A stretch of DNA of 64,000 bases from an uncultured Chloroflexota bacterium (lineage in GTDB: Bacteria; Chloroflexota; UBA11872; UBA12225). The stretch covers positions 8,354 to 72,353 of the forward strand of contig CADCTC010000170.1 in NCBI GenBank assembly GCA_902805635.1. Direction: 5' to 3'. A program made the translations under genes and the position numbers. Positions 36,983 to 45,120 of the stretch are shown here, one piece after another (positions within the stretch are counted from its first letter, which is position 1; every line of letters begins with the position of its first letter). The notes beneath the pieces were generated by a model that saw nothing but the letters and a program-made list of their open reading frames with translations, had not been told where the DNA came from and made no database searches.

Positions 36983-37989
36983 CAGCGGCGTCCCTCCGTA
37001 CCGCTCTGCCTGGCGGCGCTGCCGTCGTGTATGCCGTCGCCGCCCTCCGCGAGCACCACCGCCTTGACGAACCCTTCCGGTCGCGCCGCCGCGGTTTCGA
37101 ATGCGTGCTGCAAGTCGTCCAGGCGGAATCGGTGGGTGACCAGCGGCGCCACCTGGAGGTCACCCCGCGCCGCCAGCGCCAGCCCCCGCCGCGCGCCGTC
37201 CACCATCTTCTCGCGTGAGCGGAAATGGCAGTTGGCAATGCGCAGCGCCTTCCAGTTCCATTCGTGCACCGGGACCTGGCGACCGGCTCCCTGGTGGTAT
37301 CCCACAATGGCGAGCGTCCCCTCCGGCCGCAACAGAGACGCGCTGATCGCCAGCATCTCCTCCGACCCGGTTGCTTCGATCACCACGTCCACACCCTCAC
37401 CTTGGGTCAGCTCCCAGACGCGGCCCTGCACCTCGTCTGTGCCACAGGTATGGGAAGCACTCAGCTCTCCGGCCAGCGCACGCGCCTCCGGTCGCCGCGC
37501 CGCGACCAGCAGCCAGCGCGGCGCTGCCCGGCGCACCAGCTGCGCCAGCAGCAGCGCCATAAAGCCGGCGCCCAGGATCACCACGCGGTCGTCGGGCCGC
37601 ACGCCGATCGTGTCCAGAGAATTAACAGCGCACGCCAACGGCTCCGCCAGCGCCAGGTCAGGCGCCAAGCCTTCCGGCACAGGCAGCGCCGCGGCTGCGT
37701 CTACCGTCACCAGTGCGCCATACGCGCCGCCGGCCAGCGCCGGCGCCGCCAGGTCACCCACCTGCCAGCCCGTCACACCCGGCCCCACCGCCTCCACGCG
37801 TCCCACTGCCTCATGCCCCAGCCGCGCCGGGTACTGCTGCCACGGGTTGCGCCCCAGGAAGACGTCCAGCTCGCTGGCGCACAGGCCGCACGCCACCGTG
37901 CGGAGGAGTAGTTGACCCGTCTCCGGGTCCGGAGCCTGCTGCTCCGCCGAAGCAAACCTCCCAGGGCCCTCCAGCACCATCACCCGCAT
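36982..37989 (-). CDS. Medium-chain (zinc-type) alcohol dehydrogenase family protein
   Basis: CGLCASELDVFLG; RLGHEAVGRVEAVGPGVTGWQVGD; DRVVILGAGFMALLLAQLV; GVDVVIEATGSEEM. Confidence 0.94.
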   Translation of the reverse strand: MRVMVLEGPGRFASAEQQAPDPETGQLLLRTVACGLCASELDVFLGRNPWQQYPARLGHEAVGRVEAVGPGVTGWQVGDLAAPALAGGAYGALVTVDAAAALPVPEGLAPDLALAEPLACAVNSLDTIGVRPDDRVVILGAGFMALLLAQLVRRAAPRWLLVAARRPEARALAGELSASHTCGTDEVQGRVWELTQGEGVDVVIEATGSEEMLAISASLLRPEGTLAIVGYHQGAGRQVPVHEWNWKALRIANCHFRSREKMVDGARRGLALAARGDLQVAPLVTHRFRLDDLQHAFETAAARPEGFVKAVVLAEGGDGIHDGSAARQSGTEGRR

Positions 37990-38215
37990 ATCACGTTCAC
38001 CACTCGCACTGCCTGCCGCCGCACCGCATCTGTCCTCCCCACCTGCGCCTCTCTAGACACCGGTAAGCTTCTTCTACTTACCAGCGCGAAGGCTCATTGA
38101 CCTGTGCAGGAACTGTGCCACCGAAGTAGATCGCAAAGCGGCATGCGGTTTGCCGAGAACGCTCGCCCCGGCGCAGTCCCATCTAGGCTACGGCGGGACG
38201 CAAAAGGAGCGAGTG

Positions 38216-38878
38216 ATGACCGGATCCGGCACGATAGGCAGTGAGCGAGAGCCCGGCGGGGGCGGAGCGGTCCCGCAGAGCACCGGCGCGGCCGATGTAA
38301 CGCACACATCCGACACCAGCGGTGGATCGAGCGCGATTGGACGGGCGAGCGCCGGCCTCACCGGCCTCGGCGCCGACTCGGCCAGCTCGGGTGATTCCCT
38401 ACAAGGCGGACAGACCGAGCGCACGACGCTTGGCGATGCCCAGGGCACCCAAGGCGCAGGCCTCAACCTCGGCCTCGGCAGCGGCGCTGCCGGCGGCCTG
38501 GGCATGCACGGCGATACGGAAGCGCGGCTGCGCGCCGAAGTCACCGGTCCCAGCGGCGGCGCGGCCGGCAGTGCCACACCGCACGGTGTGGAGCAGGCCG
38601 GCTCTGCCGACGGAGCGGCCGGAGGCTTGGGTGGTGGCCTGGGCGGTCCGAGCGGCGCAGGAGCGGGCACGGTGCGTGCCCGCGGCGCCGATGGCCACGA
38701 GAGCGGCGCTGGCCTGCGCGGCACAGGCGCCATGAACGACGACCGCGCGGACGAAACCGGCGCCTCGCCGGAAGCGCAGGACGGGACCACCACCGCGGCG
38801 CACGGCGGCAGCATCATCGACCGCGTCACCACCGGCCAGGGCGGCGACGTCGGTGGTGGGCTGACCGGACCGGGGTAA
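38216..38878 (+). CDS. Gly/Ala/Ser-rich low-complexity protein, unknown function
   Basis: RBS-like AAAGGAGCGAG before ATG; MTGSGTIGSEREPGGGGAVPQSTGAADVTHTSDTSGG..., no fold motif recognised. Confidence 0.55.
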   Translation: MTGSGTIGSEREPGGGGAVPQSTGAADVTHTSDTSGGSSAIGRASAGLTGLGADSASSGDSLQGGQTERTTLGDAQGTQGAGLNLGLGSGAAGGLGMHGDTEARLRAEVTGPSGGAAGSATPHGVEQAGSADGAAGGLGGGLGGPSGAGAGTVRARGADGHESGAGLRGTGAMNDDRADETGASPEAQDGTTTAAHGGSIIDRVTTGQGGDVGGGLTGPG

Positions 38879-38923
38879 AGTAGGCTGCCGCTCCCCAGAA
38901 CGAGGCAGCACCACGAGGGCAGC

Positions 38924-39808
38924 ATGATTGAGGCGGTCAAGCTTTGGAACGAGCCGAATAACCGGTCGCACTGGGACTTCACGCTCGACCCGGAGTGGAC
39001 CGCCTTCTCGCGTTTGGTGACGCTGGCGGCGGACGCCGTGGCGGCCGAGCGGCCGGGGCTGACCCGCGTGCTGGGCGGCATCTCGCCCATCGACCCGGAC
39101 TTCCTGGGCACGCTCCAGCGTCAAGGCGTGCTGGACCACGTAGACGCGGTGGCGGTGCACGGGTTTCCAATGGACTGGAACCCGTGGTCGGTACACGAGT
39201 GGCCGGATCGCCTGGCGGAGGTGCGCGCCGTCACCGGCCTGCCGCTCTGGGTCACCGAGGTGGGCGTGTCCAGCTTCGGCTGCGAGGAGGTGCAGGCGTT
39301 CGGCGTGCGGCGCACGGCGGAGCTGCTGGGCGGCCAGGCCGAGCGCATCCACTGGTACAGCCTGTTCGACCTGCCCCGCGACTGGGGCGCCGAATCGCTG
39401 GACCCCGACTCGGAGGGAGAAGCCTACTTCCGCCACTTCCACATGGGGCTGCTGCGCGCCGGCGGCGCGCCCAAGCAGGCGCTGCGCGTCTTCGCGGAGC
39501 ACGTCCCCCCGCTGGGCATCTGCCAGTGGTTCCATATGGACGACGCGCGCCTGGACGACGCGGTGCGCCTGCTGCGCGACCTGGGGGTGCGGTACCTGCG
39601 CACCGGCCTCTCCTGGGCGGACAGCTACCGGCCCGACGCGCTGGCGTGGTTCGACCGCCAGATGGCGGCGCTGGAGCCGTTCGACCTGACGGTGACCTTC
39701 TGCTTCACCCCCGCCGCGCAGGGCCTGACGCCGCACCACACCAGCCCACCGCGCGAGCCCGAAGCCTTCGCCGACTTCTGCGCCGCAATGGTGCGTCGCT
39801 ACGCGTAA
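38924..39808 (+). CDS. TIM-barrel glycoside-hydrolase-like protein with apparently circularly permuted motif order (copy B)
   Basis: MIEAVKLWNEPNNRSHWDFTLDPEW...LWVTEVGVSSFGCEEVQ...IHWYSLFDLP...LGVRYLRTGLSWADSY...FDLTVTFCFTPAAQGLTPHHTSPPREPEAFADFCAAMVRRYA. Upstream in-frame TAA at 38876. Confidence 0.8.
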   Translation: MIEAVKLWNEPNNRSHWDFTLDPEWTAFSRLVTLAADAVAAERPGLTRVLGGISPIDPDFLGTLQRQGVLDHVDAVAVHGFPMDWNPWSVHEWPDRLAEVRAVTGLPLWVTEVGVSSFGCEEVQAFGVRRTAELLGGQAERIHWYSLFDLPRDWGAESLDPDSEGEAYFRHFHMGLLRAGGAPKQALRVFAEHVPPLGICQWFHMDDARLDDAVRLLRDLGVRYLRTGLSWADSYRPDALAWFDRQMAALEPFDLTVTFCFTPAAQGLTPHHTSPPREPEAFADFCAAMVRRYA

Positions 39809-39900
39809 CTCGGTGGCGTGCTTCTTGCTTGTGTGGCGCGCCCGGACCTGAAGGGCTCCGGGAGCAGCCATCACAAGAGGGGGAGCGAAAACAACGCTCT

Positions 39901-42024
39901 ATGGCGATCGACATCGGGGTCGACACGAAACGACCGTTCTCAAGGTCTGGCGGCACGCAGGAACTCCCAGAAGCGCCAGCAGCGCAGCCCGCCCCACTGC
40001 TCTCCGCCCAGGCACAGGCGCTGGGGTTCTCAACGCTCGATGCGCTGAAGCGCGAGGTGCTCCGCCAGCGCGCCACCTGGTGGCAAGGGGAGCGGTTCCA
40101 CTGTCCACTGTGTGACGAGGACTACGCGGACGCGGCGCCGGCAGCGGACCACGTCGTGCGCCTGCAGCACCCCGTGCTGCGCGTGGACGGCGTCCGTCCA
40201 CGTACCGCGGCGCCGTGTTGGGCGGACGCGGAGCTCGACTACGTGCGCGCGCTGCGCGGTCCCAACCTCCACGCGCGCACCCCGGTCCTGAAGGTGACGT
40301 TGATGGAGCGCAAAGCCGACGGAGTGGCGGCGCGACCGGTCACTTCTCGCTTCACCACCCGTCTGGCCACCGCGCTGCCCGGATTGGCTGGCGATCACGG
40401 TATCCGCTCGCTGCAACGGCGGCTGGGCAGCCGCAGCGGCGGCGCCCCCATCGCGCTGGCGGCGCGGTTGGCGGCCCAGGAGCTGCTGCGCCTGGCGGGC
40501 CACGAACCGGAGATCGCCAAAATGCTGCCCGACCCCGATCCGCAGACCTGCGGGTTCCTCCTGGGTTACACCGACGAGGCGCTGGGACGTTTGGCGGTAG
40601 AGGCAGCGGCGCAGCTGACGCTCGCCGCCTGGCGCGGCACGGCCTACGACATTGCCGGTGATCTCGACCGGCTGCGCGCGCTGTCGACAGCGCCTTCCCC
40701 TAACGTACGCCGGATGGCGGTGGCCGCGCCGGGGCGACCCGGTCGTACCGCCGCTGTTGCTGCGCCCGGCCGTGGGCGGGCCGGCGCACGCCCTGGAGCG
40801 GTGCTGGCGCAGATTCCGGTGATCGCGGTCACGGGCACAAACGGCAAGACCACCACCACGCGTCTGATCGCCCACATGTACGAGACCGCGGATCACGTGG
40901 TGGGGCTGACTTCCACAGAGGGCACCTACATCGACGGCGAGCGCGTCATGAAAGGAGACTGCTCCGGACCCAAGAGCGCGCGTACCATCCTCTCTGACGA
41001 ACGGGTGGAGGCAGCCGTGCTTGAAACGGCGCGCGGCGGCATCTTGCGCGAGGGGCTGGCGTTCGAGAGCTGCACGGTGGGAGTGGTGACCAACGTCACG
41101 GCGGACCACCTGGGCATAGGGGGCGTGCATACGCTGGCGGACCTGGCGCGGGTGAAGCAGGTGGTGGTGCAGGCGGTACGTCCCGACGGCGCGGCTGTGC
41201 TGAATGCGGACGATCCGCTGGTGGCCGGCATGGTCGCCGCCACCGAGGCGCGCACCGTCTTTTTCTCCACCAGCGCCCGCAACGCCGTGGTCACGGAGCA
41301 CCTCTCACGGGGTGGCGCGGCGGTGCTGGCGCAGGACGGCGAGATCCTGCTGGCAGCCGGCAACCTGCGCACGCGCGTCGCCCGGCTGGAAGCGGTGCCG
41401 TTCACCGCGGGTGGGCGCATCCTCTTCCAGGTCAAGAACGCGCTGGCGGCCACCGCCGCCGCCTGGGCAGCGGGCCTGGGCCTGCGCGCTATTGCCCGCG
41501 CGTTGGCCACGTTCCAGACCGACGCCGCCACGGTGCCAGGCCGCTTCAACGTGGGAGAGTACGCCGGCGTGGAGGTGGTGCTCGATTACGCGCACAACCC
41601 GGGCGCCCTGGAGGCACTGGGTGCTGCGGTGCAGGCGCTGGCGCCGCGCCGCACCATCCTGGCGATCGGCCTGCCGGGCGACCGGCGCGATGACGACCTG
41701 CACGCCAGCATGGCTGCCACCCTGGGTTGGGTGGACGAGTACGTGCTGTGCGACCACGGTGACCGGCGCGGCCGGACGGAAGGCGAAGTGCCGCGCTTGC
41801 TGCAGCGCGTGGTCCCCAGCAGCACGCCCTCGGTCTGTGCCACCAGCCAGGCGGACGGCATCTCGCTCGCGTGGGAGCGCGCCCGTCCCGGCGATCGCAT
41901 CGTCGTCATCGTCTACGACGCCGAGACAGCCTTGGCCCAGGTGCAGGCGCTGGCGCACGCGGCGCCGTTCGGTGGACCACAGCACGAAAACACCTCAGGC
42001 AACGGATCGCCACGCTCAGCGTAG
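39901..42024 (+). CDS. Cyanophycin synthetase-like Mur ligase lacking an ATP-grasp domain
   Basis: ALRGPNLHARTPVLKVTL and LPGLAGDHG...RLAAQELLRLAG resemble the CphA N-domain; IPVIAVTGTNGKTTTTRLIAHM, TSTEGTYIDGERVMKGDCSGPKSARTIL, LETARGGILREGLAF, GVVTNVTADHLGIGGVHTLADLARVKQVVV. Confidence 0.88.
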   Translation: MAIDIGVDTKRPFSRSGGTQELPEAPAAQPAPLLSAQAQALGFSTLDALKREVLRQRATWWQGERFHCPLCDEDYADAAPAADHVVRLQHPVLRVDGVRPRTAAPCWADAELDYVRALRGPNLHARTPVLKVTLMERKADGVAARPVTSRFTTRLATALPGLAGDHGIRSLQRRLGSRSGGAPIALAARLAAQELLRLAGHEPEIAKMLPDPDPQTCGFLLGYTDEALGRLAVEAAAQLTLAAWRGTAYDIAGDLDRLRALSTAPSPNVRRMAVAAPGRPGRTAAVAAPGRGRAGARPGAVLAQIPVIAVTGTNGKTTTTRLIAHMYETADHVVGLTSTEGTYIDGERVMKGDCSGPKSARTILSDERVEAAVLETARGGILREGLAFESCTVGVVTNVTADHLGIGGVHTLADLARVKQVVVQAVRPDGAAVLNADDPLVAGMVAATEARTVFFSTSARNAVVTEHLSRGGAAVLAQDGEILLAAGNLRTRVARLEAVPFTAGGRILFQVKNALAATAAAWAAGLGLRAIARALATFQTDAATVPGRFNVGEYAGVEVVLDYAHNPGALEALGAAVQALAPRRTILAIGLPGDRRDDDLHASMAATLGWVDEYVLCDHGDRRGRTEGEVPRLLQRVVPSSTPSVCATSQADGISLAWERARPGDRIVVIVYDAETALAQVQALAHAAPFGGPQHENTSGNGSPRSA

Positions 42025-42072
42025 CCGCGCAGCGTAGACATCGTGAGGCCACCCAGATAGTGGCCCTTTCTG

Positions 42073-42108
42073 ACCTGGCCAGATGGCTAATCAGGAGTCT
42101 GGCCAGGT
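42073..42108. other. 11-bp perfect inverted repeat ACCTGGCCAGA...TCTGGCCAGGT
   Basis: Direct reading; 14-nt loop, intergenic. Confidence 0.7.
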
Positions 42109-42196
42109 GACCGATCCCGCACGCAGCCTGGGATGTCACCATAGATGTGGAGCCTGTCCCACCCCTCCAGGGGCAGGCGCCTCCCTCTGCGCTCAG

Positions 42197-42229
42197 GCGG
42201 CGCAGCCCTTCCCCCCAGGGCTGCGCCGC
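42197..42229 (+). terminator. Terminator-like hairpin after the CphA-like ligase
   Basis: GCGGCGCAGCCCT-tcccccc-AGGGCTGCGCCGC, 13-bp perfect stem followed by TTGTTG. Confidence 0.55.
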
Positions 42230-42307
42230 TTGTTGCCGCTTTGACATTCTGCCGCCGGTTGCGAACGACGCGGTATGCTGCACCCTCGTGTCCCCCTGTC
42301 ACTTGCC

Positions 42308-43270
42308 ATGAGCCGCAACGGCGTGGCTCGCACGCTTGCTGGTGTCACCACCGCCGCTACAGCAGGAGCCGGCGCGGCCTGGTTGCTGGCAACCTACATC
42401 GTCCGGCAGATCACCGCGCCGGTGCAGCGCCTGCCATCCGGTCGTGGCTTCACGCCCTTTGAGACCGGCGCCACATGGGAGGAGGTCTCCTTCACGACGG
42501 AAGGTGGCACGCGGCTGCCGGGCTGGCTGCTGGCGCGCGACGACACCGCCCCCGCCATCCTGGCATGCGGTGGCTACCGTGGTGAGCGGGCCGATCTGCT
42601 GGGTATTTCGTCCAGCCTGTGGCGTGCAGGGTTCAGCGTCCTGCTCTTCGACTACCGCGGCCACGGCCACGCCGTGCATGCCGCGCTGCGTACTCCGGTT
42701 ACGCTCGGGTACCGGGAGTTGGCGGACGCGCAAGCGGCGCTTCGATACCTGCGCCATCGCCGGCCGCACGCGCCGCTGGGCGCCATCGGCTTCTCGATGG
42801 GGGCGAGCGTCGCGCTGATGCTCGCGGCGCGCGAGCCAGACGTACGCTGCGTCGTAGCCGATAGCCCGTTCACCAGCCAGCGCGAGATCGTGCGCCATGG
42901 CGTCACTCGCCGTTTGGGACGGCAACCGTTCCGCGGCACCTCGTTGCTGGCAGACCGACTGGCGGACCTTGTGCTCGACCTGGTGGACGTTCTACTCCAG
43001 CGGCGCTTTGGCTTCCGCTTCGACGACGTGCACCCGCTGCGGGACGCAACGCGCCTGGTGCCGCGGCCCCTGCTGCTGATTCACGGCGAGGACGATGAAG
43101 TGGTCCCAGCCAGCCACGCCCGCCGCATCGCAGCCGCCGCGGGCAACGCAGGCGTTTCGCTGGAAACGTGGTTCGTCCCGGACTGCGACCACTGCGGCGC
43201 GTATTTCCTAGACCGGCCCCGCTACTGCGGTCGCGTGGCCGCTTTCTTCCGGAAGTACCTGCACACGTAG
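42308..43270 (+). CDS. Alpha/beta hydrolase with N-terminal membrane segment
   Basis: FSVLLFDYRGHGHAVH; LGAIGFSMGASVALMLAAREPDVRCVVADSPF; PLLLIHGEDDEVVPASHARRIAAAAG; DCDHCGAYFLDRPRY. Confidence 0.92.
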   Translation: MSRNGVARTLAGVTTAATAGAGAAWLLATYIVRQITAPVQRLPSGRGFTPFETGATWEEVSFTTEGGTRLPGWLLARDDTAPAILACGGYRGERADLLGISSSLWRAGFSVLLFDYRGHGHAVHAALRTPVTLGYRELADAQAALRYLRHRRPHAPLGAIGFSMGASVALMLAAREPDVRCVVADSPFTSQREIVRHGVTRRLGRQPFRGTSLLADRLADLVLDLVDVLLQRRFGFRFDDVHPLRDATRLVPRPLLLIHGEDDEVVPASHARRIAAAAGNAGVSLETWFVPDCDHCGAYFLDRPRYCGRVAAFFRKYLHT

Positions 43271-43422
43271 GGGCGGCTTACCGCTTACGTAGGCCGGCCG
43301 ATTACCAAAACCCCGGCTCCTTCCCTCCCCGCTCCCCACCCCCTAACGCCCTGCGCGCTTGCTGCGCAAGTGCTCGGTTGTTGGGAAGGGGTGGCCGAAG
43401 CCCGGGGTTAGGTGAACAGCGC

Positions 43423-43863
43423 TCAGTCGCGTGCGGGCGCAGGGCCCGGCGGAGGCGGCGCGCCATCCACCGATGCTTCGAGCAGGATTGGCAGCACCTG
43501 CGCCAGCCACGGCGCACGGCGCATCGCGTCGGCCACTTCAGGGCTGCTGTCCGCGTTGTTAATCTCCCGGCTGACCGACCACCAGACGGCGGGGTCGCGC
43601 AGCTTGTCGATCCACACCCGCACGGTCTCCCCCTGGTCGGGTGAGAGGGTGGCAGCGCGCACTACCACCTGACCCGGCCCGGCAGGCTGCCAGTCCCAGC
43701 CGTCGCGGCAGACCAGCAGCCACCCGTCCGAACCAGACTCCTCAAGCGTGACCGACGCCGGGGGCTGTGGCACGGTGCGCCGCGCGAACTCGATGCGGTC
43801 GCGTGGCGCAGCCGGACGCTGGGTTGGGCGACGGAAGTTCGGCCGTCCGCGGCGGGGGGGCAC
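43423..43863 (-). CDS. Hypothetical protein
   Basis: Contiguous ORF with varied composition (SVTLEESGSDGWLLVCRDGWDWQPAGPGQVVVRAATLSPDQGE) next to the Gly-rich zinc-ribbon gene, same strand. Confidence 0.55.
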   Translation of the reverse strand: MPPRRGRPNFRRPTQRPAAPRDRIEFARRTVPQPPASVTLEESGSDGWLLVCRDGWDWQPAGPGQVVVRAATLSPDQGETVRVWIDKLRDPAVWWSVSREINNADSSPEVADAMRRAPWLAQVLPILLEASVDGAPPPPGPAPARD

Positions 43864-43912
43864 CTACGCCCCCCACACCACGGGCCGCGCCGAGCGCCGC
43901 CCGGCGCAAAGG

Positions 43913-44479
43913 CTAATAACGGTCTCCGCCGCGGCCGTACCCACCGCCACCGCCGCCGCCAGAACGCCCACCGGAGCGTCCGCCGCCACCACCACCGCCA
44001 TACCCACCGCCGCCACCGCCGTAGCCACCACCACCGCCGGAGCGTCCACCGCCGCCACCACCGTACCCGCCACCACCACCACCATAGCTGCCACCACCGC
44101 CGGAACGCCCGCCACTGCTACCACCGCCAACGCGGCTGAAGCAATCGCTGCAGTACACCGGGCGGTCGCCACGGGGCTGGAAAGGCACCTGGGTCTCCTT
44201 GCCGCACGACGCGCAGGTCACGTCGAACATCTGGCGCGTGCCGCCACCGTACCCACCACCGCCACCGGAGCGTCCGCCGCCGTAGCCACCGCCGCCACCA
44301 CCGGAGCTGTAGGCTCCGCCGGAGTCGCCGCGCTCGGCGCGGCGCGCTGTGCGGCAGTTGGGGCAACGCTTGGGCTCATTGGTAAACCCGCGCTCGGCGT
44401 GGTACGCCTGGTCCTCGGCGCTGAAGGTAAACGGCTGCCCGCAGTCGGCACACGTCAGCTGGCGATCTTGAAAGCTCAT
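43913..44479 (-). CDS. Zinc-ribbon (CxxC...CxxC) protein with RS/GGYGG-rich tail
   Basis: LTCADCGQPFTFSAEDQAYHAERGFTNEPKRCPNCR; FDVTCASCGKETQVPFQPRGDRPVYCSDCF; tail RSGGGGGYGGGGGGYGG. Confidence 0.92.
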   Translation of the reverse strand: MSFQDRQLTCADCGQPFTFSAEDQAYHAERGFTNEPKRCPNCRTARRAERGDSGGAYSSGGGGGGYGGGRSGGGGGYGGGTRQMFDVTCASCGKETQVPFQPRGDRPVYCSDCFSRVGGGSSGGRSGGGGSYGGGGGGYGGGGGGRSGGGGGYGGGGGGYGGGGGGGRSGGRSGGGGGGGYGRGGDRY

Positions 44480-44529
44480 GAGAAAAGGTCTCCTTGGGGA
44501 GCCAGCGCGACTGGCGCGACTGTGGCTCT

Positions 44530-44563
44530 AAAAAAGAGCCCGTGGCCAAAATGCCGCGGGCTC
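44530..44563 (-). terminator. Rho-independent terminator downstream of the cold-shock gene
   Basis: Minus strand GAGCCCGCGGCATTTTGGCCACGGGCTC followed by TTTTTT. Confidence 0.85.
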
Positions 44564-44597
44564 GTGTACTGCTGCGTCATGTCCCGGTCCAGACCGG

Positions 44598-44804
44598 CTA
44601 GGCCGGCTGGACGTTGATGGCGCGCTCGCCGCGGCCGCGCGTGTCCTGACTCGTGTCGTAGCTGACTGTCTGCCCCTCGGTCAGGTTGTCATAAGGCGTG
44701 TTGCCCGTGACACCGCTGGCGTGGAAGAAGATCTCGGTGCCATTCTCGGCCCGGATGAAGCCGAAGCCCCGGTCCCGAACGAGACGGACGATGGAACCCT
44801 GCAT
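44598..44804 (-). CDS. Cold-shock domain protein
   Basis: MQGSIVRLVRDRGFGFIRAENGTEIFFHASGVTGNTPYDNLTEGQTVSYDTSQDTRGRGERAINVQPA (RNP1/RNP2-like GFGFI and IFFHAS). Confidence 0.95.
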   Translation of the reverse strand: MQGSIVRLVRDRGFGFIRAENGTEIFFHASGVTGNTPYDNLTEGQTVSYDTSQDTRGRGERAINVQPA

Positions 44805-45120
44805 GTGTGTGCCTTTCCAGTGCAATTGATCCGACAGCCTGTGCGCCACCGGACCTGCGGACTGGACCTGGCACCCCCTGGCGCGCGGAGCGCCGGGGCA
44901 GCAGGGAGAACCGAACACCGGAGAAGACGTGCTGACGACTGCAAACCACTTCGCGGCGTGGCCGCCCGCCGGCTTCAAGAGAACAGCAAGTGCTTCCGTC
45001 TGCCCCCCAACTCTACCAGACAGGGCGGCCCGATTCCCAGGGAAGCCTATCTGGACAAGGCCGCCGCACAAGCCGCCGGATTCACGGCGAAACGGGTACG
45101 ATCTAGCGACCCGCCGCGCT

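Noticed and set aside
38399-39874. 491-aa minus-strand ORF
   Set aside because: Antisense across the Gly-rich ORF and permuted hydrolase copy B; no recognisable motif.
38995-39900. First ~300 residues of the 1009-aa ORF 38995..42024
   Set aside because: This part is an out-of-frame reading of the permuted hydrolase gene; the real ligase begins near 39901.
40030-41301. 423-aa minus-strand ORF
   Set aside because: Antisense to the CphA-like ligase; no motif.
43913-44479. Repetitive CCGCCACC-rich stretch as a DNA repeat element
   Set aside because: Explained by Gly-rich coding in the zinc-ribbon protein.
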